Below are positions 20,838 through 36,249 of a stretch of 64,000 nt of DNA, in pieces (positions within the stretch are counted from its first letter, which is position 1; every line of letters begins with the position of its first letter). Source of the DNA: Bordetella genomosp. 13 (GTDB taxonomy: Bacteria > Pseudomonadota > Gammaproteobacteria > Burkholderiales > Burkholderiaceae_B); assembly GCF_002119665.1 (NCBI RefSeq), contig NZ_CP021111.1, positions 4,216,001-4,280,000 of the forward strand, in the 5' to 3' direction. Position numbers and translations under genes: made by a program. The notes under the pieces were generated by a model, which saw nothing but the letters and a program-made list of their open reading frames with translations, did no database searches and was not told the DNA's origin.

Positions 20838-21653
20838 ATGACACGTATCGTTGTGGTGACTTCCGGCAAGGGCGGGGTAGGCAAGACGACCACCAGCGCA
20901 AGCTTCTCTTCCGGATTGGCGATGCGGGGGCACAAGACGGCAGTCATCGACTTCGACGTGGGCTTGCGCAACCTCGACCTCATCATGGGTTGCGAGCGCC
21001 GCGTCGTGTACGACTTCGTCAACGTGATCCAGGGCGAAGCTTCCCTGAAGCAGGCTCTCATCAAGGACAAGCAGCTCGAGAACCTGTTCGTGCTGCCCGC
21101 GTCGCAAACGCGCGACAAGGATGCGCTGACGCAGGAAGGCGTGGGCAAGGTGATAGACGAGCTCAAGGAAATGGGCTTCGAATACATCATCTGCGATTCC
21201 CCTGCCGGCATCGAGACGGGCGCGCTGCTGGCCGCCTACTACGCCGACGACGCGCTGGTCGTCACCAACCCCGAGGTCTCGTCGGTGCGCGACTCCGACC
21301 GCATCCTCGGCATCCTGGCCGCCAAGTCTCGCCGCGCCATCGAGGGCGAGGATCCGGTCAAGGAATATCTGCTGCTCACCCGCTACAACCCCAAGCGCGT
21401 CAACGACGGCGAAATGCTGTCGCTGACCGACATCGAGGACATCCTGCGCATCAAGCTGATCGGCGTCGTGCCCGAATCGGAAGCTGTGCTGCAGGCGTCC
21501 AACCAGGGCCTGCCTGCCATCCACCTGAAGGACACCGATGTGTCCGAGGCCTACAAGGACGTGGTGGCGCGCTATCTGGGCGAAGAACGGTCTCTGCGCT
21601 TCACCGACTACAGCAAGCCGGGGTTCCTCAAGCGTCTTTTCGGAGGAAAGTAG
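20838..21653 (+). CDS. minD: Septum site-determining ATPase MinD
   Basis: MinD is the membrane-binding ATPase whose oscillation positions MinC. The 271-residue protein has the deviant Walker A GKGGVGKTT with both conserved lysines (about residues 11 and 16), Walker A' VIDFDVGLRNLDL, and a C-terminal amphipathic membrane-targeting helix KPGFLKRLFGGK. Its length is normal and it is followed by minE after 3 nt. Confidence 0.97.
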   Translation: MTRIVVVTSGKGGVGKTTTSASFSSGLAMRGHKTAVIDFDVGLRNLDLIMGCERRVVYDFVNVIQGEASLKQALIKDKQLENLFVLPASQTRDKDALTQEGVGKVIDELKEMGFEYIICDSPAGIETGALLAAYYADDALVVTNPEVSSVRDSDRILGILAAKSRRAIEGEDPVKEYLLLTRYNPKRVNDGEMLSLTDIEDILRIKLIGVVPESEAVLQASNQGLPAIHLKDTDVSEAYKDVVARYLGEERSLRFTDYSKPGFLKRLFGGK

Positions 21654-21656
21654 ACG

Positions 21657-21920
21657 ATGTCGTTCCTGTCGTTCCTGCTGGGACAGAAGAAGACCTCGGC
21701 CAGCGTGGCCAAAGAACGCCTGCAGATCATCCTGGCGCACGAGCGCTCGGGCCGCGGCGATTCGCCCGACTACCTGCCCCAGCTGCAGCAAGAGCTGGTC
21801 GCCGTCATCTCGAAGTACGTGCACATCAATCCCGAAGACATCAAGGTCAACCTCGAGCGCCAGGACACGCTGGAAGTGCTTGAAGTGAAGATCGAGATCC
21901 CGCAGCCCGACGCGTCCTGA
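21657..21920 (+). CDS. minE: Cell division topological specificity factor MinE
   Basis: MinE stimulates MinD ATPase and drives pole-to-pole oscillation. The 87-residue protein starts with the amphipathic membrane-targeting helix MSFLSFLLG, followed by the anti-MinCD segment [17 protein letters not shown] and the C-terminal dimerisation domain ending in LEVKIEIP. It closes the minCDE operon. Confidence 0.97.
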   Translation: MSFLSFLLGQKKTSASVAKERLQIILAHERSGRGDSPDYLPQLQQELVAVISKYVHINPEDIKVNLERQDTLEVLEVKIEIPQPDAS

Positions 21921-21940
21921 CGCGGCTCGCATGCGCAAAA

Positions 21941-21968
21941 AAACGCCCGGCCAGCGCCGGGCGTTTTT
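21941..21968. terminator. Bidirectional intrinsic terminator after minE
   Basis: CGCCCGGC-CAG-CGCCGGGCG forms a strong stem flanked by an A-run on the left and a T-run on the right. It can therefore terminate both minE (+) and the convergent lipoprotein gene (-), which ends at 22044. Confidence 0.9.
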
Positions 21969-22043
21969 CATTGTGGGGAATACGGACCGTGGGAAGCGGT
22001 CGCTCGCCGCGAGGACTGCGGCCCGAAGGCTGCGGACCGCGGC

Positions 22044-22265
22044 TTACTTGCCGACTTGGTCGCCGATGATGCCGCCCAGGGCCGCACCGCCGACCGTGCC
22101 CAGCACGCCGCCGTTGGTGATGACCGCACCGGCAACGCCGCCCAGGGCGGCGCCGCCCACGGTGCTTTTCTGACGGCGGCTCATGCTGTCCCACGAGGAA
22201 CACCCCGCCATGGATACGGCCAGCAGAGCGGCCAGGCAGGCTTTGGAGAAGGTCTGGATCGTCAT
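22044..22265 (-). CDS. Small glycine-zipper lipoprotein, OsmB-like
   Basis: This 73-residue lipoprotein has signal peptide and lipobox VSMAGC (Cys about residue 22), so the mature protein is about 52 residues. It contains a glycine zipper rich in GG and GA pairs (GGAALGGVAGAVITNGG and GGAALGGIIG). OsmB-like proteins are small outer-membrane lipoproteins, often stress-induced, with unclear function. ATG 22265 is supported by AGGAG about 9 nt upstream; the open frame runs further to 22337 but the extension has no signal. Confidence 0.85.
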   Translation of the reverse strand: MTIQTFSKACLAALLAVSMAGCSSWDSMSRRQKSTVGGAALGGVAGAVITNGGVLGTVGGAALGGIIGDQVGK

Positions 22266-22464
22266 GGCGAGACTCCTAATCTGTCGGGAAGTGCTCGCGT
22301 CGCATCGGCCGCGATGGGTGCAATCCAAAAGTCGCACTCCCCTTTATCGAGCCTACAGGATCGCAGACTTGCAGCACATCGTGCTGTGAGGTTTGCCCAG
22401 GATTTGTGTCAATGGGTTGGACCCGCGGGCGCGCTACGCCGGGGGAGCCGATTGGCGTTGCATC

Positions 22465-23007
22465 TTACTTGACCAGACGTAACACGTCGCGGAACCTGGG
22501 ATGGTCGCAAGTTTCGAGCCACTCGAATATTGCCATCTCGGAACTGACGATATCGGCGCCGCCCGCCCGCGCGCGCCGCGATGCGGCGTGGTGGTCGGCG
22601 GGCCGGCGCGAACCGCAGGCATCGGACACCATCGCCACCTGCCAGCCCCGATTGCGCAGATCCAGCAGCGTCTGCAGCACGCATACGTGAGCCTCGGCGC
22701 CGGCCACCAGCACGGTGCGGCGCGCTGGCGGCAGCCAGGCCTCGAAGCCATCCTCGCGCGCCGCGGAGAAGTGCCGCTTGGGGAATACCGCGTCCAGCTC
22801 GACGGCCAGCTCGGGCACCGTGGCGCCCAGCTTCTCGGCCTGGTGCTCGGTGCCCACGACCGGCACGTCCAGCAATCGTGCCGCGCGCGCCAGCTTCAGC
22901 GTGGCGGCGACCACGGCGTCGCCGTCATGGATGGCGGGCAGCAGCCGGGCCTGCATGTCGATGACCAGCAGCGTGCAATCGGCGGCGTTCAGCGAAATGG
23001 CGGGCAT
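22465..23007 (-). CDS. Isochorismatase-family hydrolase
   Basis: This 180-residue cysteine hydrolase of the isochorismatase superfamily resembles YcaC-type proteins. The catalytic triad is visible as D in LLVIDMQARLL, K in EHQAEKLGATV, and C in EAHVCVLQTLLDL. The substrate is not known; many members act on amides or isochorismate-like compounds. The start MPAISLN at 23007 lies 17 nt after the ettA stop, so the two minus-strand genes may be co-transcribed. The longer open frame reading into ettA is an overlap artefact. Confidence 0.88.
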   Translation of the reverse strand: MPAISLNAADCTLLVIDMQARLLPAIHDGDAVVAATLKLARAARLLDVPVVGTEHQAEKLGATVPELAVELDAVFPKRHFSAAREDGFEAWLPPARRTVLVAGAEAHVCVLQTLLDLRNRGWQVAMVSDACGSRRPADHHAASRRARAGGADIVSSEMAIFEWLETCDHPRFRDVLRLVK

Positions 23008-23024
23008 GGCTGCTGGGACGCCTT

Positions 23025-24698
<1,674 letters not shown>

Positions 24699-24865
24699 GG
24701 ATGCCGGAAATGGGGAATGCGGGTTGCTCGAATAGGCGATTGTAGGCCCTTCGCCGGTACGTCGCCGCACGCTCCGATGCGTACCCGAAGATTAGGGCGT
24801 CCGGCGTCGTGCGGGCGCGCCGGGATCGCGCGACAATACTGTTTTCCTTCTTCGTCCAGGCCGCC

Positions 24866-25384
24866 ATGTCCGCCTCCGCCACCCCGCCCGCTTCGGTCGC
24901 CCGATTCAGCCAGCCCGAACTCGAGATGCTGGCCAAGACGGCCGACGCCATGAGCGCCTATCTGGGCCAGCCCGTGCTGGCCGAGATAGGCACCGACGAC
25001 ACCGGCCTGGAATGGGTCAGCTTCGGCGTGCCCCTGGACGAGGCCGCCAAGGAAAGCGACGCCGACCCTGTGCACGTGCAGCTGGGCGGCACGGGCGCGC
25101 GTCTGCTGGGCCAGCGCGGCGGCCTGCCGGAAAGCACGGAGGCCTATGACTGCCTGTTCCTGTGGGCCGTGCAGATTTCGACCAACGAAGGCGAGCGCTT
25201 CATCAAGATCGACCAGGACGGCGAAGAGTCGGCGTGGTCGGACGAATTGGTCGACGTGCTGCCGTTCTCGCTGCAGGACGAGGAACTGTCGGCCTCGGAC
25301 GACGACGAAGACGACGATGAGGACGATGAGGACGATGACGAGGACGACGCGGCGGACAGCCCGGATGGCGTCCGCTATCGCTGA
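24866..25384 (+). CDS. Uncharacterised protein with long acidic tail
   Basis: This 172-residue soluble protein has no recognised domain. The first 140 residues look folded, with mixed alpha/beta character. The C terminus (about residues 144-162) is an almost pure run of Asp and Glu encoded by GAC/GAT/GAG triplets, followed by ADSPDGVRYR. It starts at ATG 24866, divergent from ettA. Acidic tails of this sort occur in proteins that bind basic partners or metal ions, but no function is claimed. The codon repeat makes tail length a likely site of variation. Confidence 0.8.
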   Translation: MSASATPPASVARFSQPELEMLAKTADAMSAYLGQPVLAEIGTDDTGLEWVSFGVPLDEAAKESDADPVHVQLGGTGARLLGQRGGLPESTEAYDCLFLWAVQISTNEGERFIKIDQDGEESAWSDELVDVLPFSLQDEELSASDDDEDDDEDDEDDDEDDAADSPDGVRYR

Positions 25385-25461
25385 ACGCCCATAGCAGTTC
25401 GACGAGGGAACCGCGCCGCCGGCGCCCTGTCCCATTCCTGAGTGTATGGATAGGGCCGCCG

Positions 25462-26058
25462 ATGACCGACGTTTCCACGACCATTGAATCCCCGCGTTCC
25501 GCCGGTAACCGGCTGCGGCGCGCGCTGACGTGGCTGCTGGTGCTGGCGCTGCTTGCCGGCGCGGCCTGGTGGAGCTGGCCGCGCCTGCCTTCCGTATGGC
25601 GCGCTCCCTGGCACGTGCTGCGCCTTTCCATGCAGCCCATTCCCGCATCGCTGCCCGTTCCGGTAACCGGCGTGGCGCCGCGGCAGCTGACCGACACCTG
25701 GGGCGCATCGCGCAGCCAGGGCCGCACGCACGAAGGGATCGACATCTTCGCCAAGCGCGGCACGCCTGTGGTCTCCAGCACCGAAGGCGTAGTGTCCAGC
25801 GTGGGCACGAACAACCTGGGCGGCAAGGTGGTGTGGGTGCTGGGCCCGGGCCGCCAGATGCACTACTACGCGCACCTCGACGGCTACGCCGACATCGAGC
25901 GCGGCGACCTGCTGCAGCAGGGCGACACCGTGGGCTATGTGGGCAATACGGGCAACGCGCGCGGCACGCCGCCGCATCTGCACTATGGCATCTACCAGGC
26001 AGGCGGAGCGATCAACCCCTATCCCCTGCTGACGATCCATACGCGGCTGCCGCGCTGA
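25462..26058 (+). CDS. M23-family peptidase (LytM/NlpD-type) with membrane anchor
   Basis: This 198-residue protein has an N-terminal transmembrane anchor (ALTWLLVLALLAGAAWW, about residues 22-38) and a periplasmic M23 domain. The zinc-binding HEGIDIF (HxxxD) and HLHYGIY (HxH) motifs are intact, as is the intervening YYAHLDGY, so it should be active as a peptidoglycan endopeptidase or a divisome-associated LytM factor. It begins 77 nt after the acidic protein gene and converges on a glycosyltransferase 21 nt downstream. Confidence 0.9.
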   Translation: MTDVSTTIESPRSAGNRLRRALTWLLVLALLAGAAWWSWPRLPSVWRAPWHVLRLSMQPIPASLPVPVTGVAPRQLTDTWGASRSQGRTHEGIDIFAKRGTPVVSSTEGVVSSVGTNNLGGKVVWVLGPGRQMHYYAHLDGYADIERGDLLQQGDTVGYVGNTGNARGTPPHLHYGIYQAGGAINPYPLLTIHTRLPR

Positions 26059-26079
26059 GTCCGCGCATCAATGCGCTAC

Positions 26080-27012
26080 CTACCACACCTGCCGGTGCCG
26101 ATCGCGCCGGTACAACGCGTAGCCCAGCGGCCACAGCAGCCACACCAGCGCCAGCGCGCCCGGCTGCGTGAGCCGGTACTTGCCGATGGCGCTGGGCAGG
26201 CCCGAGCGCTCGAGATGCAGGCGGAAGCGCGTATAGCGGGCCGCGGCCATGAGGAACACGCGCGGCCGGCGTCGAAACAGCGGCATGTGATGCTGCAGCA
26301 TGTCCCAGGCCAGCAGGTACAGGCCCTGCACGTTGCCTGCCGAGACCCCGCCGCGGGTCAGGCTGCCCGACGTATCGTGATAGATGCGCACCACGCGGTT
26401 GACGAAGCGCTGCCGATAGCCCGCGCGCGCGATCTTCCACCAGACCAGGCTTTCCGGCACGAAGCCTTCGACGTCCTCGGGATACGGAAAGCGCCGCAGC
26501 ACCTCGGTGCGCATACAGCTGAACTTCTCGCCGCGCACGCGATGATGGAAATACATGTCGATGGCCGTGCCGTCGCGCAGGTCATCGGGATAGCGGTCGC
26601 CGACGATGCTGCCGTCGGGGCGCGCGCACAGGCCCGTGACGGAGACGTAGGAATCGCGCAGCGCGTGGGGTATCGCGTTCCACTCTTCGCGGAAGATGTC
26701 CAGCGCATCGGGCGCCAGCTCGTCGTCGCTGTCCAGCGCGATCAGGAACTTGCCGGCGGCCTCGCGCACGCCGCGGTTGATCGCCGCCTTCTTGTGCCGG
26801 TTGCGCTGCCACACGTAGCGTATGCGAAAATTCGCGCGAGCCTGCCAGGCCAGCACGATCTGGTGCGTGGCGTCGGTGGAACCGTCGTCCACCACCACCC
26901 ATTCGAAGTCGCGGCACGTCTGCCTGGCCAGCGATGCATAGACCCGCGGCAGCGTGTCACCCCGGTTGTAGGTCGGTGTGACGACCGAAAATAGACATTG
27001 TGGATCGGTCAT
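26080..27012 (-). CDS. Family 2 glycosyltransferase
   Basis: This 310-residue GT-A fold transferase has SVVTPTYNRGDTL at the N terminus, VVVDDGSTD (nucleotide-sugar binding) and ALDSDDEL, the DxD-type metal site. The C terminus has a hydrophobic segment (LALVWLLWPLGYALY) suggesting membrane association. It probably acts on lipopolysaccharide or another surface glycan, but no glycan cluster surrounds it. The divergent LysR regulator starts 109 nt upstream. Confidence 0.88.
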   Translation of the reverse strand: MTDPQCLFSVVTPTYNRGDTLPRVYASLARQTCRDFEWVVVDDGSTDATHQIVLAWQARANFRIRYVWQRNRHKKAAINRGVREAAGKFLIALDSDDELAPDALDIFREEWNAIPHALRDSYVSVTGLCARPDGSIVGDRYPDDLRDGTAIDMYFHHRVRGEKFSCMRTEVLRRFPYPEDVEGFVPESLVWWKIARAGYRQRFVNRVVRIYHDTSGSLTRGGVSAGNVQGLYLLAWDMLQHHMPLFRRRPRVFLMAAARYTRFRLHLERSGLPSAIGKYRLTQPGALALVWLLWPLGYALYRRDRHRQVW

Positions 27013-27121
27013 GCGCGCATTGCCCGCGCTGGGCGGTCGAGCAGGATGGTGACGAGGCGCCCAGTGTATGGGATGCGTGCCGTGCAGCAGGTATCAGGAA
27101 TTCCGGATTTTGCAATCGAAT

Positions 27122-28069
27122 ATGACATCTCTCGCCAGCACGCCCGAGACCGAATCGCGCAATGTGCAACTGAACGACATCGCGCTGTTCGTCGAAGTGG
27201 CGCGGCGCAAGAGCTTCAGCCTGGCCGCGCGCGCGCTGGACATGCCGACCTCCACGCTGTCGCGCCGCATCAACCAGCTCGAGCAGGCCATCGGCATACG
27301 GCTGATCAACCGCAACACGCGGCGGCTCGAACTGACGGACGCGGGCACGGTCTACCTGCAGCGCTGCCAGGGCCTGATCGACGAGGCTAGGCTGGCGCAC
27401 GAACAATTGCTTGCGCTGTCCGACCGTCCGAAGGGACGGCTGGGCATCTCCATGCCCTACAGCCTGGCGATCTGGCTGTTGCCCGAAGCCCTGCGAGACT
27501 TCACCGACCGCTATCCCGAGCTGGACTGCGAGTTCGACCTGAGCATGCGCTCGAGTTCGGATTCGCACGGCACGCCGTACGACGTGATCCTGCGCTTCGG
27601 CCACGGCCAGGAAGACACGGGGGCGGACGCGAGCTCGGTGGTGCACGAGGTGCAGACGCTGGACAGCTACCTGTACGCGTCGACGGAGTATCTGGAGCGT
27701 CACGGCGAGCCGCGTTCTCCCGCCGACCTGGCGCAGCACCAATGCCTGCGCACCGCCATCGACGACGCCTATTCGGAATGGAACCTGTACAACGGCAGCG
27801 AACGCGTACGGGTGCACGTCGATGGCCAGGTGGCCGGCAACAACATCAGTGTGATGGGCACGTTGGCCGGCCTGGGCATGGGCATCACGCGGCTGCCCTA
27901 CTGCCTGGCGCTGGACCCGGTGATCAAGCGCAACTCGCTGCAGCGCGTGCTGCCGGAATGGCGGGTGGACCCCATCTCGGTGTATGCGGTGTTTCCCTCC
28001 AACCTGCTGCCGGCCAAGACGCGCGCGTTCATGGAATTCATCATGCCGATGCTGAAGCCGGCGGATTGA
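27122..28069 (+). CDS. LysR-family transcriptional regulator
   Basis: This 315-residue regulator has an N-terminal winged HTH with the typical SFSLAARALDMPTSTLSRRINQLEQAIGIRL pattern (about residues 33-63) and a C-terminal LysR substrate-binding domain. The family commonly regulates a divergent neighbour; here that is the GT2 gene. The ATG at 27122 is preferred over an upstream in-frame ATG at 27068. It ends just before a strong terminator. Confidence 0.92.
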   Translation: MTSLASTPETESRNVQLNDIALFVEVARRKSFSLAARALDMPTSTLSRRINQLEQAIGIRLINRNTRRLELTDAGTVYLQRCQGLIDEARLAHEQLLALSDRPKGRLGISMPYSLAIWLLPEALRDFTDRYPELDCEFDLSMRSSSDSHGTPYDVILRFGHGQEDTGADASSVVHEVQTLDSYLYASTEYLERHGEPRSPADLAQHQCLRTAIDDAYSEWNLYNGSERVRVHVDGQVAGNNISVMGTLAGLGMGITRLPYCLALDPVIKRNSLQRVLPEWRVDPISVYAVFPSNLLPAKTRAFMEFIMPMLKPAD

Positions 28070-28090
28070 ACGCGGCCCGCGCATAACGAA

Positions 28091-28116
28091 AAACCCCTCT
28101 TGCGAGGGGTTTCTTT
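28091..28116. terminator. Bidirectional terminator after lysR
   Basis: A 9-bp perfect stem AAACCCCTC / GAGGGGTTT with a 4-nt loop is followed by TCTTTT on the right and preceded by an A-run on the left. It serves the lysR gene and the convergent 42-residue gene. Confidence 0.92.
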
Positions 28117-28191
28117 TGCCGTCCGCAAGAACGGACGACGCATGCCTGGAACGGGCGCGGGCTGCTTTTCAGCGCGCCCGGCACGCGCGGC

Positions 28192-28320
28192 TTAGACGCG
28201 CTTGACCTTTTCCAGCATCTTGAAGACGCCCTTGGGCGACTTGACGAAGAGGCGCTTGAACGCCTTGCCCAGGCAGCGGCGTTCCAGAGTGTTGCGACGT
28301 ACGCGTTTACGTTCGGCCAT
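28192..28320 (-). CDS. 42-residue highly basic small protein
   Basis: This short gene encodes MAERKRVRRNTLERRCLGKA followed by FKRLFVKSPKGVFKMLEKVKRV. It is very Lys/Arg rich, with a single Cys at 16, and could form one amphipathic helix. Support: GGAG 8 nt before the ATG, a TAA stop, a terminator downstream at 28091-28116, and codon choice typical of well-expressed genes. I do not recognise the family and cannot equate it with a ribosomal protein, although size and charge suggest RNA or ribosome binding. It stands alone, upstream of the terminator shared with lysR. Confidence 0.7.
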   Translation of the reverse strand: MAERKRVRRNTLERRCLGKAFKRLFVKSPKGVFKMLEKVKRV

Positions 28321-28501
28321 GACTATAGCTCCAGTGGATTCGGGTTCGGGTTCGAGTTGGGGCTCGAGTTCCCGTACAGGTGGTTTCTCGTCTGGCCGAA
28401 AAGGCGGACGGCGAAATCGGGATAACTCGGCATTCTAGCCGTGAACGCGGGCGCCTGGCAAACCGGCTGTGGCGCGTCAATCAGGGACAAAGCCGCGCGC
28501 G

Positions 28502-29428
28502 TCATGCCTGATTCAGCGCCGCCTGTACCTGGTCGGGACGCGGCAAGGGTTCGACGGCGCCATAGCCCTGCGTGGACAAGGCTGCCGCCGTGTTGGCATA
28601 ACGCACGGCCGCCAGCCAGTCGTCGCCCTGGCAGCGCCGGGCCAGCAGGTTGCCGGCAAAGCAGTCGCCCGCGCCCGTGGCATCGACCGCCTGCACGCGC
28701 TTGCCCGCCACCGCGACGCGCTGCCCATCCGCATCGATCATTGCGCCGTCCTTGCCCAGCTTCAGCACGACCGCGCCCGGCGCGCCCGCCTGCCGTATCC
28801 AGTCCAGCGTGCGCTGCGGGTCTTCGTGACCCGTGAAATGGCGCATGTCGTCCATGCTCGGCAGGAACAGGTCGGCATGCCGCATGGCTTCGCACAGGAT
28901 GGCGCGGGCGCGGTCCAGCGGCCACAGCCGCAGGCGCAAGTTGGAATCCAGGCTGACCTGCCCGCCCGCGCCGCGCGCACGGGCCATCGCCGCGAACACG
29001 GTGTCGCACGCGCTGGTGCTGATGGCCAGGCTGATGCCGGACACGTGCAGGAAGCGCGCGCGCTCGACCACTCCGGCGCCGATGTCGTCGGGACGCATGC
29101 GCGCGGCGGCGGAGTCGCGCCGCAGATAGCTGAATTCGTGGCCGTCCGGGCCATGCTGCACGAAGTAGACGCCGGTGTGCGCGTCGCGGTCGACCTTCAC
29201 GCCTGAGGTGTCCACGCCTTCGGTGCGCCACAGCTGCTGCAATTGCCGGCCGAAGGCGTCGTCGCCCACGCGCGTGAGATAGGCGCAGCGCGCGCCCTGC
29301 CGGGCCGCCGCAATGACGGCGTTGGAGGTATCGCCGCCGTAGCCCTGGCGATAATCCGGCTCGCCGGGCCGGGTCTGGTTGAACTCGATCATGGCCTCGC
29401 CCAGGCCGACCACATCGTACTCAGCCAT
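28502..29428 (-). CDS. kdgK: 2-keto-3-deoxygluconate kinase (PfkB family)
   Basis: This 308-residue ribokinase/PfkB sugar kinase has N-terminal GLGEAMIEFNQT and GYGGDTSNAVIAAARQG, and the C-terminal ATP/phosphate motif DATGAGDCFAGNLL. These N-terminal residues match KDG kinases. It follows an aldolase gene of the KDPG type and overlaps it by 8 nt. Together they would convert 2-keto-3-deoxygluconate to KDPG and then to pyruvate plus glyceraldehyde-3-phosphate. Confidence 0.9.
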   Translation of the reverse strand: MAEYDVVGLGEAMIEFNQTRPGEPDYRQGYGGDTSNAVIAAARQGARCAYLTRVGDDAFGRQLQQLWRTEGVDTSGVKVDRDAHTGVYFVQHGPDGHEFSYLRRDSAAARMRPDDIGAGVVERARFLHVSGISLAISTSACDTVFAAMARARGAGGQVSLDSNLRLRLWPLDRARAILCEAMRHADLFLPSMDDMRHFTGHEDPQRTLDWIRQAGAPGAVVLKLGKDGAMIDADGQRVAVAGKRVQAVDATGAGDCFAGNLLARRCQGDDWLAAVRYANTAAALSTQGYGAVEPLPRPDQVQAALNQA

Positions 29429-30071
29429 GATGACCAGCCTCCGCGCGGATCTGCATGATCTGGCGCACCAGCGCGGCGGTGTCCCGCGCGGCGAACGCCT
29501 GCTTGTCGTACAGGTTGCTGCCGATGCCCACCAGCGCCGCGCCGGCCGAGAAATACTGGCCCATGTTCTCGCGCGTGACTCCGCCGGTCGGACAGAACAC
29601 CGTGTCGGGAAAGACCGACCGCAGGGCAGCCAGATGGCCGGGGCCGCCCGTATCGGCGGGAAATATCTTGACGACGTCGGCGTCGGCGGCGCGAGCCGCG
29701 AGCACTTCGGTCGGCGTGAAGGCGCCCAGCAGGCACAGCGCGCCGGCCGCGTGGGCCATCTCGACCAGACCTGGCGTATGGCCGGGCGACACCAGGAAAT
29801 CCGCTCCTGCCACCAGGGCCTCGCGCGCCTGGTCTTCGTCCAGCACCGTTCCCACGCCCAGCAGCAGGGCGTCGCCGTGCTTGTCCCGCAGGGCGCGCAC
29901 CAGGTCGGCCACGCCGGGAATGGTGCAGGTCAGTTCCAGCGTGTCGCAGCCGGCCGCCACCGCCACTTCGACGGCGTAGGCAGCCTGGGCGGCATCGGGA
30001 TAGCGCAGCACGGGCACGACGCGTGCTTGGAGCAGGCGCGCGCGCCGCGCGGCGGGATCGGACCGGGTCAT
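29421..30071 (-). CDS. eda: KDPG/KHG aldolase
   Basis: This 216-residue class I aldolase cleaves 2-keto-3-deoxy-6-phosphogluconate. The Schiff-base lysine lies in DVVKIFPAD (about residue 133), preceded by LGVGTVLDEDQAR and ADFLVSPGHTP; the phosphate loop is CPTGGVTREN. It is the first gene of an eda-kdgK operon and overlaps kdgK by 8 nt. ATG 30071 is preferred over the longer open frame to 30167. It is divergent from the double uvrA. Confidence 0.92.
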   Translation of the reverse strand: MTRSDPAARRARLLQARVVPVLRYPDAAQAAYAVEVAVAAGCDTLELTCTIPGVADLVRALRDKHGDALLLGVGTVLDEDQAREALVAGADFLVSPGHTPGLVEMAHAAGALCLLGAFTPTEVLAARAADADVVKIFPADTGGPGHLAALRSVFPDTVFCPTGGVTRENMGQYFSAGAALVGIGSNLYDKQAFAARDTAALVRQIMQIRAEAGHHG

Positions 30072-30217
30072 AACACCTCTCGCAACTTCGTTGACGGAAT
30101 GGAATACACCTTTGCTTGCACCGCCGGGCTGCCGATCGGACGGAGCCGGCGTCGTGCCGGCTTCCATTATCCATATCCGCCCCTACCTATGGCATAAGAC
30201 GACGTGAATCTGAGATA

Positions 30218-30233
30218 CTGTTCATTTATACAG
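30218..30233 (+). promoter_or_regulatory. LexA-type SOS box upstream of double uvrA
   Basis: CTGTTCATTTATACAG fits the gammaproteobacterial/betaproteobacterial LexA consensus CTGT-N8-ACAG exactly at both ends, with an AT-rich centre. It lies 72 nt before the uvrA-like start codon in the 233-nt divergent region with eda. It strongly suggests LexA control of the following gene; effect on eda is possible but less likely. Confidence 0.8.
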
Positions 30234-30304
30234 ATATCCCAACCGCCGGCCCTCATCCGCCCCTCTTTTCCGGCGTCTTGCCGGACCCAGGCTACGATCA
30301 CCCC

Positions 30305-36163
<5,859 letters not shown>

Positions 36164-36249
36164 GATGAACAGAGTCACGTGCGCGCCGCGGCCGCCGTCC
36201 TTGTGGCGGGTCAGTCGGCGCCCGGAAGCCGCCAGGGCGGGTTGACGAC

